Positions 15,690 through 24,200 of a DNA stretch of 37,120 nucleotides are shown one piece after another (the stretch's first letter is position 1; the number at the start of each line of letters is the position of its first letter). Both the position numbers and the translations under genes were made by a program. The stretch covers positions 1 through 37,120 of the forward strand of contig JAZNBS010000033.1 in NCBI GenBank assembly GCA_045587185.1, written 5' to 3'. A model generated the notes under the pieces. It made no database searches, was not told the DNA's origin, and worked only from the letters and a program-made list of their open reading frames with translations. Source of the stretch: UMGS172 sp045587185 (GTDB lineage Bacteria; Bacillota; Clostridia; Oscillospirales; Acutalibacteraceae).

Positions 15690-16421
15690 TTACTTACACT
15701 CCCCGTCGGCGGTTTTTGAGTTTTTTCGGTGGCTGTGCTTTTTTGAAAGGTGGTTATAGAGAAAATAGCCACCGATACCGATAAGACCTGTTATTCCGAA
15801 TATAATGACCGATTGCAGATAATTCCCGTCAACAATGGCATCACCTGCCAAAGTTGACGTCAGCACCGAGGGAATTCGGCAAAAGGTACTGATTGCCATA
15901 AATGTTCCGAACTTTATCTTGGTCACACCCGCGAAATATGTGATAAGGTCTTTGGGTGTGCCGGGGATAAAATAGAGTAAGACAAACATCCATATCAGTT
16001 TGTTTTCGTCATTAAGAAATTTGAGGCGTTTGAGATCTTTTGAATCAATCATAATATTGGTGAATTTGCGTCCTAAAAGTCTTGTTAGGCTGAATATTAT
16101 AAGTGTTGCAACGGCAACGCCCAAAAGGCAAAGCAGTGTTCCCCAAATCCAACCAAAGGCATACCCCGCGCCAACCTCTATAAATTCACCTGGGATAAAC
16201 GCAAACAGTACTTGAACAAACTGTACTCCAAAAAAAATAAGGGAACTTTTTATCGGAGTGTCACCCAAAAGTTGCTGAAATCTTTCGGGGTCACGCGCAA
16301 TATCAACAATTTTAGGACCCAAAGTGAGTGTGCCAAGCACCATAAGACCTACAAAAACGAGCAATGATATTCCAAGATAAATATTACGTCCGGAAAAGAA
16401 ATTTTTGGCACGGTTACTCAA
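15690..16421 (-). CDS. TVP38/TMEM64-family membrane protein
   Basis: Polytopic membrane protein of 243 residues with the VTT (SNARE-associated/DedA-like) domain: FIPGEFIEVGAGYAFGWIWG is the first re-entrant signature and YFIPGTPKDLITYFAGVTKI the second. About six hydrophobic segments are visible, and the C-terminus is a short charged tail (KKHSHRKNSKTADGE). Relatives are implicated in lipid scrambling or membrane homeostasis; the substrate is unknown here. The start is TTG at 16421 (minus strand), with AAAGGAG about nine bases before it. It has its own promoter. Confidence 0.88.
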   Translation of the reverse strand: MSNRAKNFFSGRNIYLGISLLVFVGLMVLGTLTLGPKIVDIARDPERFQQLLGDTPIKSSLIFFGVQFVQVLFAFIPGEFIEVGAGYAFGWIWGTLLCLLGVAVATLIIFSLTRLLGRKFTNIMIDSKDLKRLKFLNDENKLIWMFVLLYFIPGTPKDLITYFAGVTKIKFGTFMAISTFCRIPSVLTSTLAGDAIVDGNYLQSVIIFGITGLIGIGGYFLYNHLSKKHSHRKNSKTADGECK

Positions 16422-16451
16422 GCGGTCTCACTCCTTTTTTGTTTTAAAAAC

Positions 16452-16480
16452 AGTATATCACTCATAACGACAAAATACAA
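16452..16480 (-). promoter_or_regulatory. Promoter of the TVP38-family gene
   Basis: Minus strand: TTGTAT (16475-16480), 17-base spacer, TATACT (16452-16457). Confidence 0.5.
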
Positions 16481-16503
16481 CATCAAAATATCCGCTTAAT
16501 AAC

Positions 16504-16531
16504 TTGATAAGCCAACCATTTGTGGTATAAT
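16504..16531 (+). promoter_or_regulatory. Promoter of the MFS transporter/GDPD operon
   Basis: TTGATA (16504-16509), 16-base spacer, TATAAT (16526-16531), 33 bases before the ATG at 16564. Confidence 0.75.
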
Positions 16532-16563
16532 AATAAAAACCAATGTTTAAAACGGAGGGTATT

Positions 16564-17853
16564 ATGAAACTTAATTATAAGCGCACTGTACTTATCGGGC
16601 TGAGTTTTATGGCAATTCTTTGTTTCTGGCAGTTTTATGACCAGGTTGTGCCTTACTTGCTTGAAAACGTGTTCGGACTTAAAACCTTTGCGGCAAATGC
16701 CATTATGTCGATAGACAATGTTCTGGCTATCTTTATGCTGCCCCTGTTTGGCGCAATTTCTGACCGCACCAACACAAAATTGGGTAAACGCACACCGTAT
16801 ATTTTATTCGGCACGGTTGCCTCGGTCGTACTGCTTGTTGTCTTGGGTGTTTTCAATGAGATACGCAGTTTTTGGGGATTTATGTTTACTTTGATGGCCA
16901 TACTTGTTGTAATGGCAGTCTACCGTACGCCTGCAGTTGCCTTTATGCCTGATGTTACACCTAAACCTTTGCGAAGTAAGGCTAATGCAGTTATAAACCT
17001 TGTGGGGTATATCGGCGGTATTTTTGCTACCGTTGTTATGATGTTTATGTTAAAGTCTGAAACAAGGGCCGATGGCAGTTCAGCCTATTCCGAGGACCAG
17101 TCGTTCCTGCCTGTGTTCCTTGTTGTTGCAGGTTTTATGTTGGTCGCAGTACTTGTGCAGACCTTTGCCTTACGCGAAAACAAACTTCCTCACGTTGAAG
17201 ATGAACCGCAGGAGGTCGCGGTTAAGGGCAAAATGCCCAAAGATGTCAAGGTCAGCCTTGTGCTTATTCTTTTATCGGTATTCCTTTGGTTTATGGCTTA
17301 TAACGCTGTTACAACTGCATTTTCACGCTATTGTGTTGAAATATGGGGAGCAGATCTTGGTACTTCATCAAGTTATTTGCTTGTAGCCACCGTTGCCGCC
17401 ATTGCTGCCTTTGTCCCGCTTGGCTTCCTGTCTTCGAAAATAGGCCGCAAAAAGGCGGTTTTGCTTGGTATTACCCTAATGACGGCTTGTTACCTTATTG
17501 CCATATTTATAAAGGTTCAAACCCCGATTATGTATGCGATATTCGGCCTTGTGGGTGTGGGTTGGGCATCAATAAACGTCAACTCGTTCCCCATGGTCGT
17601 TGAAATGAGTTCGGGGTCGGATGTGGGTAAATATACAGGATTTTACTACACGTTTTCGATGGCAGCGCAGATAACCACACCGCTTTTGTCAGGCTTTCTT
17701 ATCGACAATCTCGGTTGGGGATATTCGGTGCTTTTCCCGTATGCCGTTTTGTTCTCGGCGCTTTCGTTTGTGACAATGCTGTTTGTACGCCACGGAGATT
17801 CCAAACCGCAGAAAAAGGGATCGGTTCTCGAAAGTTTTGATGTGGAGGATTAA
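16564..17853 (+). CDS. MFS transporter (SLC45/GPH-like, probable sugar symporter)
   Basis: Twelve-helix transporter of 429 residues. The loop GAISDRTNTKLGKRTPYILFGT is the major-facilitator A motif in the form seen in SLC45 and GPH sugar transporters, followed by YRTPAVAFMPDVTPKPLRSKANAVINL, typical of the same group. The second half has GFLSSKIGRKKAVLLG. The ATG at 16564 is preferred because GGAGGG precedes it by six bases; an upstream ATG at 16543 has no ribosome site. A phosphodiesterase gene follows after two bases, so the pair is an operon. This could mean a glycerophosphodiester or similar substrate, but that is speculative. Confidence 0.88.
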   Translation: MKLNYKRTVLIGLSFMAILCFWQFYDQVVPYLLENVFGLKTFAANAIMSIDNVLAIFMLPLFGAISDRTNTKLGKRTPYILFGTVASVVLLVVLGVFNEIRSFWGFMFTLMAILVVMAVYRTPAVAFMPDVTPKPLRSKANAVINLVGYIGGIFATVVMMFMLKSETRADGSSAYSEDQSFLPVFLVVAGFMLVAVLVQTFALRENKLPHVEDEPQEVAVKGKMPKDVKVSLVLILLSVFLWFMAYNAVTTAFSRYCVEIWGADLGTSSSYLLVATVAAIAAFVPLGFLSSKIGRKKAVLLGITLMTACYLIAIFIKVQTPIMYAIFGLVGVGWASINVNSFPMVVEMSSGSDVGKYTGFYYTFSMAAQITTPLLSGFLIDNLGWGYSVLFPYAVLFSALSFVTMLFVRHGDSKPQKKGSVLESFDVED

Positions 17854-17855
17854 CC

Positions 17856-18683
17856 GTGACAACTCTTTATATCGTTTTGGGTGTTGTTATGGCACTCGCA
17901 ATTTTGTTTTTGTTTCTTAATTTTCCAAATCTGCGCAGACACAGTGACAGGGAGTTGTTGAACGGACTTTATGTTGCCCACAGAGGACTTCACGGATTGC
18001 TTGACAACACCCCTGAAAATTCACTCAACGCAATTAAAAGGGCAGTGGAGTTAGGATTTGCTGTTGAGATAGACATTCATTTGACAAGAGACGGTGAAGT
18101 GGTTGTTTTCCACGACGACACGCTCAACCGAGTCTGCGGTGTTGACGGTAAGGTTGAGGATAAGACCCTTAAAGAATTGAAGCAACTGCGTTTGTTTGGG
18201 ACGGACTGTGAGATACCAACATTGCAAGAGTGTCTTGATACTGTCAAGGGCAAGGTGCCGCTGCTGATTGAGTTCAAATGCGTCTCCTTGAAATGTGATG
18301 CGCTTTGCCGTGTGACCGATAATATTCTGTCAGAATACAATGGAAAGTACTTCATTCAATCGTTCTATCCCACAGTGCTTTATTGGTACAAAAAGCACCG
18401 TAAAGACATATGCAGAGGACAGTTGGCAACAACCTTTAAGGGTGAGGCATTTTACAAACGTCTTTCGGGTGCTTTGTTGCTCAATTTTCTTGGCCGACCT
18501 GATTTTGTGTCTTACGAGCACAGGTTTAAGGGATATTTCTTTTTCAAAGCAGTCAAAAAATTAGGCGCTTTTCCCATTGGATGGACCTTTCAAAGCCAAT
18601 CAGACCTTGACGGAGCAAAATCTGCCTTCAACGCATACATATTTGAGGGATTTCTCCCCAATCAAACTGATAGCGATAAATAA
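17856..18683 (+). CDS. Glycerophosphodiester phosphodiesterase
   Basis: Hydrolyses glycerophosphodiesters such as glycerophosphocholine to glycerol-3-phosphate and an alcohol. 275 residues: one N-terminal membrane helix (about 3-22), then the GDPD TIM barrel. Catalytic residues are visible in YVAHRGLHG (His), NTPENSLNAIKRAVELGFAVEIDIHLTRDG (Glu-x-Asp metal ligands) and VVVFHDDTLNRVCG (second His). The GTG start is two bases after the transporter stop, with AGGATTAACC as a weak ribosome site, so coupling to upstream translation is likely. The membrane anchor suggests action at the membrane surface. Confidence 0.92.
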   Translation: MTTLYIVLGVVMALAILFLFLNFPNLRRHSDRELLNGLYVAHRGLHGLLDNTPENSLNAIKRAVELGFAVEIDIHLTRDGEVVVFHDDTLNRVCGVDGKVEDKTLKELKQLRLFGTDCEIPTLQECLDTVKGKVPLLIEFKCVSLKCDALCRVTDNILSEYNGKYFIQSFYPTVLYWYKKHRKDICRGQLATTFKGEAFYKRLSGALLLNFLGRPDFVSYEHRFKGYFFFKAVKKLGAFPIGWTFQSQSDLDGAKSAFNAYIFEGFLPNQTDSDK

Positions 18684-18712
18684 AAAAACGGTGGCTGTGC
18701 CACCGTTTTTTT
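18682..18712. terminator. Bidirectional terminator between GDPD and the MBG-domain gene
   Basis: AAAAAAACGGTGG pairs with CCACCGTTTTTTT around a short CTGTG-type loop, with A/T tracts on both sides. Confidence 0.88.
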
Positions 18713-18723
18713 GTATATAAGAA

Positions 18724-20265
18724 TTATTTTCTGAACAACTTCTTTATTGCTTTAATAATGGATTTAAGTTGTTCAGTTTTGTTGAAGAATATCATTCCAA
18801 AGAAGAAAAGTGCAATAAGCAGTGCGATACCCACAATAACCGCAAGGGTGATAAGAATGGTTTTCAAAACGCCCATTGCAATCGATGAGCCATCCTCTTC
18901 GGCCTTGTCTTTCTCGGCCACAAGCATAAACTGTGAGCATTCATCGGTTGAAACAGTAACAATACCGTCAACCGCATTGAGTTTATAGCAGGCAATCGAG
19001 CCGTTGGACATCTGTTGATAGACCGTAATACACTTGCCGTTGTATTTTTCGTCAACGGGAATGGAAATGTTTAAGTTTCCGTCAAAACCGTCCGTTTTAA
19101 ACTCAATATCATAGGCTAATAGGATTTTTCCCCAGACGGTACTTGCTGAAAGATTGATATAAGCGTCGCTGTTTGGGTCAAGAGCGGTTACCTTTAAGGT
19201 TGATGTTTTATTAAAATAACCCGAAATTTTGACCGAAGTCGATTCATCTTTTATTTCGGTGTTGGGAAAGTTGGAAATGGTTAGCGAACCATCAACAAAG
19301 GTGACTTCATAGTTGTCGCCGAATGACAGGGTGCCACGTGTCACGGGGTAGGTGCCAACGGTGTTGCCTGCGGCACGGTGCAATGTCCCAACCGCCTTGT
19401 CGCCGCCCATCAAAGGTTCTGAAAGGGTATAGGTAAGGGCGGGCTCTTTCTGACCCAAAGTCATAACAAGGTTGTCTGCCGTTACGGTTAAAGGACGTTT
19501 GGTTATATTGCCCTGAATTTCAAACCTGTCAACCTCAAGGGTATATTTGTCAGCGTCTTTTCCCGTGAGTGACAGACCGCTTACAGTGATTTTTTTGGCG
19601 GTTGTGACATTTGAGGAGTCAAACTCGGCTTTTTCAAATTTAAGTTTAACCTCGTGACCTTCGGCAATGCCTTCAAGTTTGTAGTTCTTTTCAGTAATGG
19701 CGGCGGAAAGGTTACCGTCATAAACCTTGGTGAAAATTTCACAATCTTTGGTTGAAACCTTGACTGATTTCGCCGCCGTGCAGTTAAAGGTCACAAGAGC
19801 AGGTTCGTTGATAAAAACCATATCATTCCAAACCTCATCGTTTTTGAAAACCGCAGCCTCAACGTTATCTGAGTCTTTGAAATCTATGCGTATTTCTATA
19901 TCATCAAGTTGTGATACTTTTTTAGAACATTTTCTCAACTTTAATGAATAATGATACCCGCCGTTTTTGGCTTTTGAGGGAAAAGTATAAACCTTTTTAC
20001 CGTCGGTATCAGTTTTGGTGCTGACTGTAAAATCGGCAATCTGTGTGAGTTTGCCGGGCACATAAATTTCATGGTCGTTTATAAGTTCTGCTTCAAAAAC
20101 GCTGAATGTGAAACCGGTGTTTTCAGGTACCTTACCGTCAATAAGACATTCAACCGTCAGCGAAAAAACTTCACCCTCGGTGTTACCTGTTGCACTGACC
20201 GACAAAGGGAGTGCAATCAACATCAGCACAAGAAGAATGCTGAAAATTGCTTTCATTCTTTTCAT
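18724..20265 (-). CDS. Membrane-anchored surface protein with pilin-like, YDG and MBG domains
   Basis: Secreted protein of 513 residues. Signal peptide MKRMKAIFSILLVLMLIALP ends before SVSATG. Residues about 28-165 resemble the Spy0128-type pilin isopeptide domain (GFTFSVFEAEL, YHYSLKLRK). About 168-256 is a YDG-like repeat (KVYDGNLSAAITEKNYKLEG) and about 257-335 an MBG-like repeat (PLTVTADNLVMTLGQKEPAL). The C-terminus has one membrane helix (about 468-495) and a basic tail (KAIKKLFRK), with no LPxTG, so it is probably held by the helix rather than by sortase. The function is likely structural or adhesive. The start has GGAG ten bases upstream. Confidence 0.75.
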   Translation of the reverse strand: MKRMKAIFSILLVLMLIALPLSVSATGNTEGEVFSLTVECLIDGKVPENTGFTFSVFEAELINDHEIYVPGKLTQIADFTVSTKTDTDGKKVYTFPSKAKNGGYHYSLKLRKCSKKVSQLDDIEIRIDFKDSDNVEAAVFKNDEVWNDMVFINEPALVTFNCTAAKSVKVSTKDCEIFTKVYDGNLSAAITEKNYKLEGIAEGHEVKLKFEKAEFDSSNVTTAKKITVSGLSLTGKDADKYTLEVDRFEIQGNITKRPLTVTADNLVMTLGQKEPALTYTLSEPLMGGDKAVGTLHRAAGNTVGTYPVTRGTLSFGDNYEVTFVDGSLTISNFPNTEIKDESTSVKISGYFNKTSTLKVTALDPNSDAYINLSASTVWGKILLAYDIEFKTDGFDGNLNISIPVDEKYNGKCITVYQQMSNGSIACYKLNAVDGIVTVSTDECSQFMLVAEKDKAEEDGSSIAMGVLKTILITLAVIVGIALLIALFFFGMIFFNKTEQLKSIIKAIKKLFRK

Positions 20266-20308
20266 ATATTTTCATCTCCAAAAGTTAATTTCGAATAACT
20301 GTTTCTCT

Positions 20309-20337
20309 ATTTTAATGCAAATTCTAAAAAACTTCAA
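20309..20337 (-). promoter_or_regulatory. Promoter of the MBG-domain surface protein
   Basis: Minus strand: TTGAAG (20332-20337), 17-base spacer, TAAAAT (20309-20314). Confidence 0.6.
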
Positions 20338-20387
20338 TATTTATGACAACATTGTAATTTTACCAACAACAAAACTGTCATTTTTGG

Positions 20388-20416
20388 TTGAAATGGTTAC
20401 GGTTTTGTGATAAAAT
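20388..20416 (+). promoter_or_regulatory. Promoter of the DUF6472/flavoprotein/protease operon
   Basis: TTGAAA (20388-20393), 17-base spacer, TAAAAT (20411-20416), about 40 bases before the TTG start at 20458. Confidence 0.65.
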
Positions 20417-20457
20417 TTGTTTTAAGAGTATTCAAAAAGGAAAGGAAGCGGTGAATA

Positions 20458-20637
20458 TTGTCGGCCAACAGTTGTGAAATGTGTTCGTACTACGTTTATG
20501 ATGATGACTACGAAGGCTATGTTTGTCTGGCTTCAATGGATGAGGATGATTATATGCGATATATTACCTCCAAAGAAAAGAATTGCCCGTTTTTCCGCAT
20601 TGATGATGAATATAAAATAGTCAGAAAACAGAATTGA
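20458..20637 (+). CDS. Small four-cysteine protein (DUF6472-like)
   Basis: A 59-residue protein. The TTG start at 20458 is preceded by GGAAAGGAAGCGG, and the stop is at 20635-20637. The sequence has CEMCSYYVYDDDYEGYVC near the start and NCPFFRIDDEYKIVRKQN at the end. The CxxC...C...C arrangement in a very acidic, aromatic-rich small protein suggests a bound metal, Zn2+ or an Fe-S cluster. It resembles the short clostridial family DUF6472, recognised from memory. It lies ten bases before the flavoprotein gene, so the two are almost certainly co-transcribed. Function unknown. Confidence 0.75.
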   Translation: MSANSCEMCSYYVYDDDYEGYVCLASMDEDDYMRYITSKEKNCPFFRIDDEYKIVRKQN

Positions 20638-20647
20638 CGGTGAGATT

Positions 20648-21265
20648 ATGAAGGTTTTGATGATAAACGGCAGTCCCCGCAAAGGCGGTAATACAACCGT
20701 TGCGTTGGATGAAATGAAGAAAGTCTTTCTCCAACAGGGGATAGAGGTCGAATGTGTGCAGGTGGGTGACAAAGCAATACGCGGATGTGTTGCCTGTTAT
20801 TCTTGCAGAAAAAACGGCAAATGCGTCTTTGATGACATTGTAAACCAACTTGCACCCAAATTTCAGGAGTGTGACGGTCTGGTTATAGGCAGTCCCGTTT
20901 ACTATGCCTCGGCTAACGGAACGCTCATCTCACTGCTTGACCGACTGTTTTACAGTGCGCCTTTCTCAAAAACCATGAAAGTCGGCGCGAGTGTTGCCGT
21001 GGGACGCCGTGGCGGTTGTTCATCCACTTTTGATGAACTAAATAAGTATTTTACCGTGAGCGGTATGCCTGTGGTATCGGGTCAGTACTGGAACAGTGTC
21101 CACGGTCGTAACATCGGTGATGCAGAGGGTGACGGGGAAGGTCTGCAGAGTATGAGAACTTTGGCACGCAATATGGTCTTTTTAATGAAAAGTATTGCTT
21201 TGGGCAAGGATGCGTTTGGTCTGCCCGAAAAAGAACAGCCGATACAAACCAACTTTATCAGATAA
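20648..21265 (+). CDS. Iron-sulfur flavoprotein / NADPH-dependent FMN reductase family
   Basis: Flavodoxin-fold redox protein of 205 residues. The FMN phosphate loop is INGSPRKGGNT (residues 6-16). A compact cysteine cluster CVACYSCRKNGKC (C47-x2-C50-x2-C53-x5-C59) matches the [4Fe-4S] spacing of the iron-sulfur flavoproteins of anaerobes. GSPVYYASANGTLISLLDRLFY is the second flavin loop region. These proteins pass electrons from ferredoxin, for instance to oxygen or peroxide (family knowledge). The ATG has GGTGAG as ribosome site. It is followed 33 bases later by the large AAA+/FtsH fusion, probably in the same operon. Confidence 0.88.
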   Translation: MKVLMINGSPRKGGNTTVALDEMKKVFLQQGIEVECVQVGDKAIRGCVACYSCRKNGKCVFDDIVNQLAPKFQECDGLVIGSPVYYASANGTLISLLDRLFYSAPFSKTMKVGASVAVGRRGGCSSTFDELNKYFTVSGMPVVSGQYWNSVHGRNIGDAEGDGEGLQSMRTLARNMVFLMKSIALGKDAFGLPEKEQPIQTNFIR

Positions 21266-21298
21266 TTAAAGCGAACAATAATCAAAAGGAGTGTTGTT

Positions 21299-24200
21299 AT
21301 GGGTTCCAATAAACTGAGTTTTGCAATGACGAGGTATATGAGTTTTATTGAAAACAATGTTGTCAAAACCAAAGTAAAACCGACGCTTGAGGGTTTTATG
21401 CTTGCGGCTTTGGAGGACGCAAAGGGAAATATTTTTCTCAAAAACGACTATACAGATAGGGTAAAAGCCCTTTTAAACGAAACAGAAGCATCGCTTGAAA
21501 AAGCACGTGAAAAACTTGTTACACATTTGGCACTGTATGATTATTCTTTGGAAGACGCCAAAAAACTTGACGAAATAATGCAAAATTTCGGTGATGACCC
21601 CGATTATGCCGATGGCGGTGAGTGGACACCTGATATGATGGTTGAATATCTTCTTAGAAACCCCACACCTGCCATAAAGAATGCATTTACCCCTGAAGAA
21701 GCACCACAAGAAACCCCGGAAGATGCCAAAAAGCGTGCACTTGAGGCCGACCTCGCGGCTATGTTCAAGGCAAAAGCGGATACTGATGCTTCGCCTGATA
21801 CTAAGCCTAACCAATGTCCTGCCGAAAAGGTTAAGGGCACACCTGCACCGTCGATGTTGCCTATTGAAGATTTGCCGGATGAAGTTGAACCTGTCGACGG
21901 AAAGCAGTATCTTGCCGACCTTACCAAAAAGACAAAGCAACTCAGAAAATATCTGTCCGACCGTGTTTTTGGTCAGGATAACGCTATAAACGTTTTTGCT
22001 ACTGGTTATTTTCAGGCAGAACTCTTGGCATTGACCGATAAAAAGCGTCAAAAACCGCGCGCAACATTCCTTTTTGCGGGCCCTCCGGGAACGGGTAAGA
22101 CCTTCTTGGCCGAGAATATTGCCAAGGTTCTCGAAATGCCTTTCTGCCGTTTTGATATGAGCGAATATGCCGACAAAGAGGCCTGCATTGAATTTGCAGG
22201 TTCGGATAAAGTTTATAAAAACGGTAAGGCGGGTAACGTTACATCGTTCGTTGAGAACAATCCGCGCTGTATTGTGTTGTTTGATGAGATAGAAAAGGCT
22301 CACATAACGGTCATTCATCTCTTTTTACAGTTGCTTGATGCGGGTCGTCTGCGTGACAATTTCACCGATAATGAGATATCGTTCAAGGATGTTATTGTAA
22401 TTTTCACCACAAATGCAGGCAAGCAGTTTTATGAGAACAGCGAAATGACCGATTACTCAGGCGTGTCTCGAAAGGTTATTCTTAAGGCATTGCAGAATGA
22501 TATTAACCCTGTGACACAGGCACCGTTTTTTCCGGCCGCTATATGTTCGCGTTTTGCCACGGGAAACGTGGTTATGTTCAATCACATTTCGGCTCACAAT
22601 TTGCGCCATATCGCAAAACGTGAGGTGCTTCGTCACGCTGAAAACTTTGAAAAGGAAATTGGCATAAAGGTCGATATTGATGAGAGGGTGTACTCAACAC
22701 TCTTGTTCGCCGAGGGCGGTGCCGCCGATGCGAGAACAGTCCGTGCCCGTGCCGAGACCTTTTTTGATGATGAAATGTTTGAATTGTTGCGTCTTGTTTC
22801 ATCGGACAGTGTCAACAGCAATATTGCCGACCTTGAGTCAATAAAAATCGGAATTGACCTACCCACACAAAATGCCGAGGTTATGTCGCTTTATAAAAAT
22901 GCAGGCAAACCCGATGTTGTGGCTTTCTGTTCGGACGAAACTTTGGAAATGTGCAAGCAAAAGAGCAGTGACTGTAATTTCATTTCGGTTGACAGTGTTT
23001 CCGAGGTTAAGTCGGCACTTGATAAAAATGATGTCAAGGTTGTATTGATTGACATCAATTATAAACGTAAGGACAACGGCTCGCGTTATCTTAATATTGA
23101 GGACATTGATTCAGAGGCAAGAGATTTCTTCAATTATATCCGTGAGCATCATGCCCAATTACCGATTTATCTCTTGCAGACGGGTGAACACAGTTTCTGT
23201 TATGAGGAAGAGGTATCGTTTAAGCGTCAGGGTGTTCGTGATATTCTGGTACTTGACGGCGTTGAGCCTACTTTCGGGCACGAAATTGCCGAGATATGTT
23301 CCAACATACATCAGCAACAGAAAATGTTATCCCTTGCAAAGTCAAACCGACTTGTGACCTATGGCACCGCACAGCAGTTGTCGGACGACGGTCGCGTGGC
23401 CGAAATCACATTATTTGACCTGAAATTGGCCGTGGCGCTTGACCCTGAGGACTCGAAAAATGTGTTGAGCAACGTTTCAAAGCCTTCGGTCAGATTTTCA
23501 GATGTCATCGGTGCAGAGGATGCAAAAAAGGAACTCAAATACTTTGTTGAATACCTGAAAAATCCCAAGAAATACGTAAAAACGGGGGTCAGAGCGCCAC
23601 GCGGTGTTCTGCTTTACGGCCCTCCGGGAACGGGTAAAACCATGCTTGCCAAAGCAGTGGCAGGCGAGTCAGACGTAACTTTTATAACCGCAGAGGGTAA
23701 CGAATTTTTAAAACGTTATGTGGGTGAGGGACCGCAAAAGGTTCACGAACTGTTCAATGCCGCAAGAAAATACGCGCCGTCCATTGTATTTGTTGATGAG
23801 ATAGACGCCATCGCTAAGGAACGGAAAGGGGCTGACGGCTCTTCGGGCAGTGAAGAGGTGCTGACTGCATTTCTTACCGAAATGGACGGCTTCAAAAACG
23901 ATATGTCAAAGCCCGTTTTTGTGCTTGCCGCCACCAATTTTGAGGTTGACCCCGGTAGCGCAAAAAGTCTTGATCAGGCATTGATGCGCCGATTTGACCG
24001 CAGAGTGCTTATTGACCTGCCCGACCGTGACGACCGAATCAAATATATGACACAAAAGATGCAAGGCAAGCCGATATTTGACGTCAGTGAGGAAATGATT
24101 AAAAACATTGCCGTGCGCTCAACAGGTATGAGTCTGGCTTCACTTGAGTCGGTTTTTGAACTTGCACTCAGAACGGCCATTCGTGACGGGGAGTTCAAGG

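Noticed and set aside
21473..22318. 281-codon open frame on the minus strand inside the fusion protease gene
   Set aside because: Opposite-strand shadow of a clearly coding region with conserved AAA+ motifs. It has no ribosome site and an amino-acid composition unlike real proteins (Cys/Phe/Arg rich).
22078..23640. Near-identical DNA at the two Walker A motifs as evidence of recent duplication
   Set aside because: The shared 20 bases only encode the invariant GPPGTGK; the surrounding modules are from different AAA+ clades and do not match.
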